A stretch of DNA of 64,000 bases from Bacteroidetes bacterium GWF2_38_335 (GTDB lineage: Bacteria > Bacteroidota > Bacteroidia > Bacteroidales > GWF2-38-335). Below are positions 53,936-62,186 of this stretch, piece by piece. The position numbers and the translations under genes were made by a program. Every line of letters begins with the position of its first letter. Positions within the stretch are counted from its first letter, which is position 1. The stretch is taken from contig MEOH01000016.1 in assembly GCA_001769535.1 (NCBI GenBank), positions 246,776 to 310,775 on the forward strand, in the 5' to 3' direction. The notes beneath the pieces are model-generated. The model did not search any database. It saw only the letters and a program-made list of their open reading frames with translations, and was not told the origin of the DNA.

Positions 53936-55948
53936 ATGATGAGACTAACAATTTTGAGTGTAATTATTTTAATTACAATATTTCCGGTAAATTCAGATTC
54001 ACAAAAGGTTCTTCTGAATAAAAAACAGAAAAAACCGCTTATTTGTGCAAGATTTTCTCCTACAGGAAATTATTTTGCCAGTGTGGGATCTGATAAAACC
54101 GTTAAAATATGGAGTACAGCTGATGGAAGCCAGATAAAATCCTTTTTTGACAACCAGGAGGGGGAAATATCGGTTGACTTTAGTCCGGACGGCGAACATT
54201 TCGTTACCGGAGGATGGGACAACGATGTAAAAATCTGGAATTTTAACACCGGGGTTGTTGAAAAAAGGTTTAAGGGGCACACCAAATCCCTTCGGACAGC
54301 TGTTTATCATCCAAACGGGCAGTTGATTGCCAGTGCGGGATGGGACAATGAAATAATTATCTGGTATGCCGAGACCGGGGTTATATACAGAAAACTAACC
54401 GGTCACACCCAATGCATCCGCAGTCTGGCATTCAGTCCGGATGGCCGTTACCTCGCCAGTGGAGGATACGACTTAATGGTAAAAGTATATGACATTATTA
54501 CAGGCGAGCTGGTGCACGATATCAAAGCACATAAAATGCCTGTCGAATCACTCGATTACAGTCCGGATGGTAAATACATAGCCACAGGAAGCACCGATAA
54601 CACCATTAAAATCTGGAATGCCCAAACAGGTATTCTCTCCAAATCCCTAAAAGGTCATAACAGCAGCGTTTACTGGGTATCATATAGTCCAGACGGCAAA
54701 TACCTGGCAAGTTGCGCCAATGATTACACAATAGCCATTTGGGATGTAGAGACAAAAGATCAAAAAATGATGTTTAAAGAGCATGAACTTGCTGTAAAAT
54801 CAGTAGAATTTAGTCCCACCGGCGAAACCCTGCTTTCTGCCAGCTTTGATAAATCAATCAAACTGTTTGACGTGTCATCATTGAAATCAACAGTCGGCAA
54901 TTTTCCAATGATTGTATTACCTCAGGAAACAGGGAAAGATAAGGAACTACTGACATTTGAAAGCATAAAATCAAAAATGTACGAGCGCGAACTAACCATA
55001 AAAGCAACGCTCAACGATGATTCCTTCAATAAATTCAGGCTTTTTGTAAATAAAACCGAATACATGCAATATGACGGGTACAACAAATACCTGATCAAAT
55101 CAGAAGTGCAGGTTAAAGGAGATAAAACCGAATTATATTATAAGATTTATCTGCAGGAAGGTGACAATGAAATACAGGTTTGCCTAGAAAAAGAAGGCGG
55201 TAAATTTTACCATTTCAGCAAACCAATCGTTATCAATTACACCGATCTTTCCAAGCAGGCAAAAATGTCGAAAATGTATGCGTTCATGTTCAATCCTTCA
55301 TCATACATTGACAAAAAGATTAATAAGGACTATGTGCCTGGTGATGCAACCGGAGTTAAAGAAAAACTTCTGGTCCAAAAAGGGGTTTTGTACAATGATG
55401 TTTTATTTACTGAACTAAAAGACCCTCCCACCCCCATCATGGACAATATCAACACCGAAATGGCTGCACACCAGGTCAAAGCCACTACTAACGATGATAT
55501 TTACCTGTTTTTATCGGGAATAATCACCAAATGCGACGATTATTACCTTATGCCATCGGATGTTGACCGGACCAACGTAAAAGGTACTGCCATAAAATTA
55601 AAGGATTTGATCAAGTTTTTTGCCATGAAGGGAAAGAATATTAATGTGTTTATTGATCTTTCAAATAAAACTGAAATAAAAGGTTGTGAAGACATTAACC
55701 CTCTTGAAATAGAAGCCCTTGTCAGGGATGAATTAAAAGGAACCACCGAAAACTTCGCCTTTCTTATGTATAATGGAAATGACAAAGGCCAGCTATACAG
55801 TTTGCTTGAAAAAATAATCAAGGAAAAAACAGATACCGATCAAAACGGGTTCATTGATTTTAAAGAGTTGATTGCCTCATTAAATGAAAATATAATTTTC
55901 GACTACGGAACCAATAATAATTTTGTATTGATTAAAAAATTTGAATAA
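53936..55948 (+). CDS. Secreted WD40 protein with degenerate caspase-like domain
   Basis: 670 residues from ATG 53936 or 53939, with a signal peptide (about 1-22). Seven WD40 repeats (about 30-320) follow, with F-S-P-D-G-x-Y-x-A-S ... V-K-I-W-N signatures. A beta-rich middle domain leads to a C-terminal region (from about 520) that mirrors the caspase/C14 fold: D-I-Y-L-F-L-S-G-I ... Y-Y-L-M-P-S-D-V-D ... I-N-V-F-I-D-L-S. The usual catalytic His (G-H-G) and Cys (D-A-C-H-S) are replaced, so it should be proteolytically dead. It lies 8 bases before the PAS-receiver gene. Confidence 0.85.
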   Translation: MMRLTILSVIILITIFPVNSDSQKVLLNKKQKKPLICARFSPTGNYFASVGSDKTVKIWSTADGSQIKSFFDNQEGEISVDFSPDGEHFVTGGWDNDVKIWNFNTGVVEKRFKGHTKSLRTAVYHPNGQLIASAGWDNEIIIWYAETGVIYRKLTGHTQCIRSLAFSPDGRYLASGGYDLMVKVYDIITGELVHDIKAHKMPVESLDYSPDGKYIATGSTDNTIKIWNAQTGILSKSLKGHNSSVYWVSYSPDGKYLASCANDYTIAIWDVETKDQKMMFKEHELAVKSVEFSPTGETLLSASFDKSIKLFDVSSLKSTVGNFPMIVLPQETGKDKELLTFESIKSKMYERELTIKATLNDDSFNKFRLFVNKTEYMQYDGYNKYLIKSEVQVKGDKTELYYKIYLQEGDNEIQVCLEKEGGKFYHFSKPIVINYTDLSKQAKMSKMYAFMFNPSSYIDKKINKDYVPGDATGVKEKLLVQKGVLYNDVLFTELKDPPTPIMDNINTEMAAHQVKATTNDDIYLFLSGIITKCDDYYLMPSDVDRTNVKGTAIKLKDLIKFFAMKGKNINVFIDLSNKTEIKGCEDINPLEIEALVRDELKGTTENFAFLMYNGNDKGQLYSLLEKIIKEKTDTDQNGFIDFKELIASLNENIIFDYGTNNNFVLIKKFE

Positions 55949-55956
55949 TTTTCGAT

Positions 55957-57954
55957 ATGACTGACAACCACAGTGTACCGGAAGAAGAAAAAAAATATAC
56001 CGAAATATTAAGGGAACTTCACCTCGAGAACAGATTTAAGTCCCTGCGTACTGAGATATGGAAGCTGGCCAGTCAGCCCATACAGAACGAAATCAGTTTT
56101 TTTTACGAAGCATTCAGAATATTAGGACAGGAAATACAACCCTCGCGCATTTCACTAAACAGGTTTAACCGCAGCAATGAATCATACATTGTTTGTGAAT
56201 GGCTCAAACCCGGCAGCACACCTTCTCCGGATATTTTACTTCCCGAAGACCTGTGGAGATTTTTTTATGATCAGAATGATGTTGATTATATCACTCATGA
56301 TATGCTCATTTCACTGTGCGAACAAAATGAAACCATCACCAAGTATTGCAGTCTGATTAAAGAAGGACTTAGAGAAGCTGATATTGAGAACTTTATTTAT
56401 TTCACTTTCAGGGTAAACAATAACCTTGACGGATATTTTGTTTTTGACTGGTGTAAAAAAGAAGGACAGGACAGACAATGGAATAAGCATGAAATTGAAA
56501 TTGGAATTGAATTTGCACGAATCATTTCCGGAATTATAGAAAATTACCGGTCAAAACGACGTTTGCTTGAAAGTGAGGAGCATTATAAATCACTTCTCGA
56601 AAACGCGGGTGATTATGCAATTTTCAGATTGAAAACCACAAAAAACCAACTGGAACCAAATATTCAGAAAATAAGTCCCTCCCTGCTTTCCTTTCTTGGA
56701 TTAGATGATAAACAGGTGTATTCATTTGATAAATGGCTTGAAAAAATTCATTCCGACGACAGAGGAAAAATAATTTCTGCGATTCAACTGGCATGTAAAA
56801 AACCGTATCGTTTTAATGAATTTTTCAGGGTTAATCATCCTGAGAAAGGAATCCAATGGTTGCATATGCGTTTTAATGGCATTGAAAACATTTATGGCGA
56901 ACTGGAGTATTTTAACGGATTGATTACCGCTGGAACTCCCGAAAACGAAGCCATGCATACTTTAAGCAGAATTGATGAAAAGATTAAACAACTTGTATTC
57001 AACCTTTCAGATCCGTTTCTTTGCCTTAAAGAACTGATCATTTCTGATTTAAATGAGCATGCCGAGATTTTGTTCGGACAGAAAAAAGAAGAGTTGATAA
57101 ACCATCCCTTTATTGAATTTACGGTTGCCAGACAAAAAAACGGAGCTGATTCTTCAACATTTCTCTCACAAAAAATAGTTGAGGCAATTGAATGTGGCTA
57201 TATAAATTTTGATCTGGTTATTTTAAATAAAAAAGGCGAACAAATTGACCACACAGTTTACCTGCTTCACCCGTACAATTCGGGATCGGGAACTGTTTAC
57301 GCCATGCTCAGACCAAAAAGAAGTCGTCTGTATTCCTATGAACTGGAAAAAAAGGAAGGCATTCAACTAATGCATGAGCGGATTAAATTAGCCCTTGACC
57401 GCATTATCAATTTGAAAAACAATCTGGCCGCTGATCCGGAAATTTCATACTCAAATAAACAAAACCTTGAAGAAATTGACCAAAACGTTTCAAAGATACT
57501 GGCTGCTTTCAAAGAATACTCTCAAATAGGCCAAATCGAAGAAAAATCCGAGTTCTCGATTCCTGCAGATATTTCAAGGATGAACATACCCGATTGGCAC
57601 GAAAAAACCATTTTGATTGTTGAGGATGAGGAAGCCAATTACTACTTTCTTTTCGAAGCACTCCGAAAAACAAAAATTAACATTATTTGGGCAAAAGATG
57701 GAAAAGATGCCATTGAAAAGTTTAGAAGAAATGCCGTAAATGCTGTTCTTATGGATATTCAATTGCCTGTTCTTGACGGATATAAATCAACCGAAATTAT
57801 CAAAGCGCTCAACAGGAATATTCCAATAATTGCCCAAACAGCTTATGCAATGCCCGAAGACAGGGAGAAATGTTTTGCTGCCGGTTGTGATGAATACCTT
57901 ACAAAACCTATTAAATCAAAAAAACTGATTTCGGTTTTGACTAAATATCTTTAA
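55957..57954 (+). CDS. PAS-domain protein with C-terminal receiver, no kinase domain seen
   Basis: 665 residues from ATG 55957. A GAF-like region (about 30-200) and one or two PAS folds (about 210-330 and 345-460) are followed by a helical linker. The receiver domain (about 545-665) has E-D-E-E, phosphoacceptor D600 in V-L-M-D-I-Q-L-P-V-L-D-G, and K in Y-L-T-K-P-I-K. I see no H-box or ATP-binding N/G motifs between, where a hybrid kinase would have them. It may be a diguanylate-free response module phosphorylated by another kinase. It follows the WD40 gene by 8 bases. Confidence 0.85.
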   Translation: MTDNHSVPEEEKKYTEILRELHLENRFKSLRTEIWKLASQPIQNEISFFYEAFRILGQEIQPSRISLNRFNRSNESYIVCEWLKPGSTPSPDILLPEDLWRFFYDQNDVDYITHDMLISLCEQNETITKYCSLIKEGLREADIENFIYFTFRVNNNLDGYFVFDWCKKEGQDRQWNKHEIEIGIEFARIISGIIENYRSKRRLLESEEHYKSLLENAGDYAIFRLKTTKNQLEPNIQKISPSLLSFLGLDDKQVYSFDKWLEKIHSDDRGKIISAIQLACKKPYRFNEFFRVNHPEKGIQWLHMRFNGIENIYGELEYFNGLITAGTPENEAMHTLSRIDEKIKQLVFNLSDPFLCLKELIISDLNEHAEILFGQKKEELINHPFIEFTVARQKNGADSSTFLSQKIVEAIECGYINFDLVILNKKGEQIDHTVYLLHPYNSGSGTVYAMLRPKRSRLYSYELEKKEGIQLMHERIKLALDRIINLKNNLAADPEISYSNKQNLEEIDQNVSKILAAFKEYSQIGQIEEKSEFSIPADISRMNIPDWHEKTILIVEDEEANYYFLFEALRKTKINIIWAKDGKDAIEKFRRNAVNAVLMDIQLPVLDGYKSTEIIKALNRNIPIIAQTAYAMPEDREKCFAAGCDEYLTKPIKSKKLISVLTKYL

Positions 57955-58006
57955 AATAGCTTTGTAAAAATCAATATGCTAAAACCAGAGTTGCAGAATC
58001 AGGTAT

Positions 58007-60184
58007 CTATACTTCAACTCCAATAACACAAATATCATCAATCTGCTCTGTGTCCTTCATCCAGTCAACAATGGTATCGTTTAGGAATGCCTTTTGGTCG
58101 TGAATTGGCATATCAATTTTTTCGAGCAATAACTTTTTAAAAGTAGCGTATTTGAATTTCTTGTTTTCTGAACCACCAAACTGGTCGCAATAGCCATCAG
58201 AGAATACATAAATCCGATCGCTTTTTTGCAAGTCAAATACATGATTGACAAAGTTTTTGGTATCCTCAGTGGCACCGATAGGCTGCTTGGTGGCTTTGAT
58301 TTCAAACAATACATGGTCAACGCCTTCCTTATCGGCTTCGAATTCCTTTTTATCGGTTATCAGGTTCGCTCCTTTTCGGCGGATAAGGTACATCGGATTG
58401 TTAGCCGCAGCAAACATTCCTTTCATGTGTTCAAGGTCTAATCCTACCAACGCAATATCCATCCCGTCCTTTACCTCGGTCTTGTCAGTCTGGCGCAAGG
58501 TTTCGCGCACCCGCTCATTGAGTTTATCCAGAATTTTACCGGGTTCGGTGATGCCGTATTCATTAACGGCCTGACTAAGTCCGCTGTGCCCAACAATACT
58601 CATAAATGCACCCGGCACACCGTGACCGGTGCAGTCAACAGCAGCGAACAAAATAATGTTGTCGCGGGTTTCCATCCAGTAAAAATCGCCCGAAACGATG
58701 TCTTTGGGTTTAAAAAAGATAAATGAGTTTTCGAGGTTTGACTTAACAACTTTATCCGGAGGAAGAATGGCTTCCTGAATGCGCTTGGCATATTTGATGG
58801 AGTCCATAATGTCGCGGTTCTTTTCCTCGATAACTTCCTTTTGGTGTTTTATTTCATCATTTTGCTGTGACAGTTTTACATTGGCTCTTTTTTTCTGATG
58901 GTAGCTTCTGAGGACTACAATTGCCAAGACCAGAATAAGCAGGAATCCGGCTGACAGTGCAATTAATTGAGTGGCCTGGCGACGCGATTTTTCATCAGCT
59001 TTTTCAAGTTCAGAATCTTTCAGTTGATTGTTCTTTTTCAGCAGCTCGTTTTCTTTTTCCCTTTGCTCGGCATTATACAGTTCGAGCAGCTCCGCAATTT
59101 GCTTGTTGCTTTTTTCTCCCAAAATGGAATCTTTGTATTCGGTAAAATATTTGTAATAATTGAGGGCAGATTTAAAATCACTGCTTGCTTCATAAATTCC
59201 CGATAAAGTGGCATAGGCCTCTTTCATACCGAATTTATTTCCCAGCGATTCATAAAGATTCAGCGATTTATTCACATAATCCATAGCCATCCCAAAATTT
59301 CCCTGATCCTGATACATTATTCCGATGTTAGCGTAAGTGCGCGCAATACCTTCCTGGTCGCCAAGCTGCTCATTTAGTTTCAGCACATCATCGTAATATT
59401 TTTTTGCCTGAGTGTATGCGCCATCCTTCGAATAAAGGTTACCTATATTGGTAAGGCATAACGCCACACCATATGGATTATCAATTTCCTGCTGAATTGT
59501 CAGTGCTTTCTGATAATTGTCCATGGCTTTGGAAAAGTCATTTTTCTTATCATAAGCCATACCAATATTATTCAGTACAATTGCTTTGGCATAAGGATTA
59601 TCGATTTTTTGCAGTTGTTCCTGCGCTTTATTGAAATATTTCAGGGATTCCTCAACCTTGTCCTGTAGAAAATAAATATGACCAATTCCGTTGTTGCATG
59701 AAGCAATTCCCTGATCATCCTTAGCTTTTTCAAAAAGCTTCATAGCCGAAAGATAATGCGAAAGTGCTTTATCATATTCACTCTGACTTTCATACAAAAA
59801 ACCAATGTGCTTTTCAGAATCGGCATGCCCCGAAATATTTTCAAGCTTTGAATACAGTTCCACTGCATTTTGAAAGTGCTTTTCGGCCTTGATGTATTCC
59901 CCTTTTATTTCGGCAGCTTTGCCAAGAAAAAATTCAGCCTCGGCTAATCCTTTTTCATTTGCAATCCTTTTAGAAAACTTCCAGTAGTTTTTTGCGATAA
60001 CTTCTGCGGTATCCGGGTTTTCATTCAGAAAGTAATTAATCAGTTCCTCATATGCAGGCTGAACCTGTTCAAAGGTAAGCTTGCTGTTATTAATAATTTT
60101 GCCCAGACTGTCGGTGTATTGCTGTTGGGAATGCAGAATGACAACTGAGAAAAGCAGAGAAAATATTAATATACTTTTTTTCAT
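58007..60184 (-). CDS. TPR and SpoIIE-type PP2C phosphatase
   Basis: 725 residues. A signal peptide at about 1-19 (V-V-I-L-H-S-Q) is followed by eight or more TPRs (about 30-370). A membrane helix at about 405-425 and a coiled coil (about 430-470) lead to the PP2C-like SpoIIE/RsbU domain (about 480-725) with D-I-V-S-G-D-F-Y-W and A-A-V-D-C-T-G-H-G-V-P-G-A-F-M-S. The catalytic aspartates are present. The TPRs would be periplasmic and the phosphatase cytoplasmic. Such proteins dephosphorylate STAS-type anti-anti-sigma factors; no partner is encoded nearby. Confidence 0.92.
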   Translation of the reverse strand: MKKSILIFSLLFSVVILHSQQQYTDSLGKIINNSKLTFEQVQPAYEELINYFLNENPDTAEVIAKNYWKFSKRIANEKGLAEAEFFLGKAAEIKGEYIKAEKHFQNAVELYSKLENISGHADSEKHIGFLYESQSEYDKALSHYLSAMKLFEKAKDDQGIASCNNGIGHIYFLQDKVEESLKYFNKAQEQLQKIDNPYAKAIVLNNIGMAYDKKNDFSKAMDNYQKALTIQQEIDNPYGVALCLTNIGNLYSKDGAYTQAKKYYDDVLKLNEQLGDQEGIARTYANIGIMYQDQGNFGMAMDYVNKSLNLYESLGNKFGMKEAYATLSGIYEASSDFKSALNYYKYFTEYKDSILGEKSNKQIAELLELYNAEQREKENELLKKNNQLKDSELEKADEKSRRQATQLIALSAGFLLILVLAIVVLRSYHQKKRANVKLSQQNDEIKHQKEVIEEKNRDIMDSIKYAKRIQEAILPPDKVVKSNLENSFIFFKPKDIVSGDFYWMETRDNIILFAAVDCTGHGVPGAFMSIVGHSGLSQAVNEYGITEPGKILDKLNERVRETLRQTDKTEVKDGMDIALVGLDLEHMKGMFAAANNPMYLIRRKGANLITDKKEFEADKEGVDHVLFEIKATKQPIGATEDTKNFVNHVFDLQKSDRIYVFSDGYCDQFGGSENKKFKYATFKKLLLEKIDMPIHDQKAFLNDTIVDWMKDTEQIDDICVIGVEV

Positions 60185-60197
60185 TATTTATTTCTAA

Positions 60198-60220
60198 AAA
60201 AAAAGCCCCCGCAGAGGCTT
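60198..60220 (-). terminator. Terminator after the 60239 gene
   Basis: On the minus strand AGCC pairs with GGCT around a GC-rich loop, followed by nine T. It sits just before the TPR-phosphatase gene's ATG, separating the two genes. Confidence 0.7.
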
Positions 60221-60238
60221 TAAATAAGTTTTATATTT

Positions 60239-62014
60239 TTATGGCTGATCGGGTAATCTGACAACAGAGAATGTTCCTGTAAGATGCACGCCATCACTTG
60301 TTCCATATACATCATAAACACCTTCAATCAGTCCGCCAACTTCATCGATTCTGGTAATTGTCATTGTACCACCAGGTTGGAATCCTGCCGTAGTATATGG
60401 AGGATCTGTCAGTCCCATAGAACCGCCACAATTTGTACCTGTTATGTATGTTCCCAAAGTAGTACCATAAAAATGCAGAGCAATATCGTCAGTGCTGGTG
60501 GAACTAACTCTGCCTGATATGCTAAATTCCTCTGCACCAACACTAAAATAACCATATTTTGCATATCCGAAATTGACCTGTTCATTTACAAAAGTCATAG
60601 GGCCTCCATTTAAATACACATACATTGGTCCAGTTAATGGTGGATCAGCCGGAGGACAAAGTTCAACAAAACCAAAACTGACATCTGCAGTTGCAGGAAT
60701 TGTATTGGATAACATGGCACCGTTTCCATGAATATAAACATCAACTGATGGTGAAGATGGCACCTGAACAGCAAACTCTCCGCTTGAAGTATAGGTTTCA
60801 ATAACCAATGAGCCATTTTCAATAATGATGTTTGCTGCAGTCGGGTTTCCGTCACAATCAACAAATGTCCCTGACAAGGTTACCAGTGTTGGAACGTTCA
60901 GGTCAACCACAGTATTTCCATAAGGAGTGATGGTTGTTGAAACTGCAGTACCAAAGTAAGTCGGGAAAATTCCCACATCAATTTGTTGTCCTGAGGCCAC
61001 TGACCTTGAATAAAATCCTTGTTCATCGGTAATCACATTGGCTTGTCCTACGGTTACCAGAACACCCGGAACACCATTTCCGTTGCCATCAATTACATGA
61101 CCTTTAACTGTTGAGTATGAAGTATAGGCAAGCTCGCAACCAATGTAGGAGAAATGACCCAAAGCACCCTGATACCTGCCTGATGTTTTGTTGGCAGTGG
61201 AATTGGTACCGGTTGGAGAAGCAACGTTAGCTGACTTAAGACCAGAATTGTCATCAAAACTCCATGTTTCAATTACGTCAGGCGCAGCTGCAGCCAAAGA
61301 GCCGGGAATAGTCAGTTCAAATGTTGCACTGGCTTTGGCGCTTGGATTCAGGTTAAGATGGTTTCCGGCATCATCAGTAATTTCCACAAACATACTGACA
61401 AAAGCCTTTAAAAAGACATCCTGATCGAGATGGTTTTCACCCATCTGATCGCCACCAAAATTGAAATATGGGAAACTTGATAATGAAGGATCAACATAAG
61501 CTGCTTTAACATTTACGTTTCCGTTATATACCGCACCCGACTCTGTAATGAAATTATTGGCCGGAAAATTAACTGTGAGTAGTCCGGGTATATCAGCAGT
61601 TCCTCCGTCGCCCGAAGCAAAAGTTACACTTACTGCACTCGGACTGCCATCGGCTATCATGGCTATTCTGATTACTGAAGGGATTCCCGGAGTAACCAAT
61701 TCAGATTTAGTAACATTAAAGTATCCTGATTTTTCAAATTTCACAATATACCTGTCACCAGTAACAGTAAGGTTATCAAACAAAAAGAAACCATTGTTTC
61801 CGGTAACATATGTCTGTCCATGAGCAAAAACAGTTACCCCTGCAACGGGGAGCCCTGTCTCATCAACCACCACACCTGACAAAGTCTGGTATGCAAAAAT
61901 CTTTACAGAAGGCTTTGCCTCAAATGGCGTATCATCCTTTTTGCATCCTGAATACACCAGAGCCAAAGCAACAAGAACCAGTAAAAACTGAAAATATCTT
62001 TTCATAATATTCAA
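60239..62014 (-). CDS. Lipoprotein with carboxypeptidase-regulatory-like domains
   Basis: 591 residues from 62014; ATG at 62005 (M-K-R-Y-F-Q-F-L-L) gives a standard lipoprotein start, with lipobox V-Y-S-G-C. At least two CarboxypepD_reg-like folds are visible: L-S-G-V-V-V-D-E-T-G-L-P-V-A-G-V near 45 and V-K-G-H-V-I-D-G-N-G-N-G-V-P-G-V near 310, each followed by a G-F-F or G-F-Y turn. The rest is beta-rich. It is likely exposed on the outer face or in the periplasm, with a structural or binding role. A terminator follows. Confidence 0.85.
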   Translation of the reverse strand: MNIMKRYFQFLLVLVALALVYSGCKKDDTPFEAKPSVKIFAYQTLSGVVVDETGLPVAGVTVFAHGQTYVTGNNGFFLFDNLTVTGDRYIVKFEKSGYFNVTKSELVTPGIPSVIRIAMIADGSPSAVSVTFASGDGGTADIPGLLTVNFPANNFITESGAVYNGNVNVKAAYVDPSLSSFPYFNFGGDQMGENHLDQDVFLKAFVSMFVEITDDAGNHLNLNPSAKASATFELTIPGSLAAAAPDVIETWSFDDNSGLKSANVASPTGTNSTANKTSGRYQGALGHFSYIGCELAYTSYSTVKGHVIDGNGNGVPGVLVTVGQANVITDEQGFYSRSVASGQQIDVGIFPTYFGTAVSTTITPYGNTVVDLNVPTLVTLSGTFVDCDGNPTAANIIIENGSLVIETYTSSGEFAVQVPSSPSVDVYIHGNGAMLSNTIPATADVSFGFVELCPPADPPLTGPMYVYLNGGPMTFVNEQVNFGYAKYGYFSVGAEEFSISGRVSSTSTDDIALHFYGTTLGTYITGTNCGGSMGLTDPPYTTAGFQPGGTMTITRIDEVGGLIEGVYDVYGTSDGVHLTGTFSVVRLPDQP

Positions 62015-62186
62015 TTAAATTTTGCCGAAATATAGCTAAAATATGCAGTATATTAAAATCGGATGACTTGTTTTTTTGACAAATGCCTGTTAAATGTGTT
62101 TTAGTTTATTGTAAGTATTTATTAAACAAATTGCTTTGAATGGTATTGAAAACAAAAAAAATTGATGTTTAAAAGTCCAACACTCA

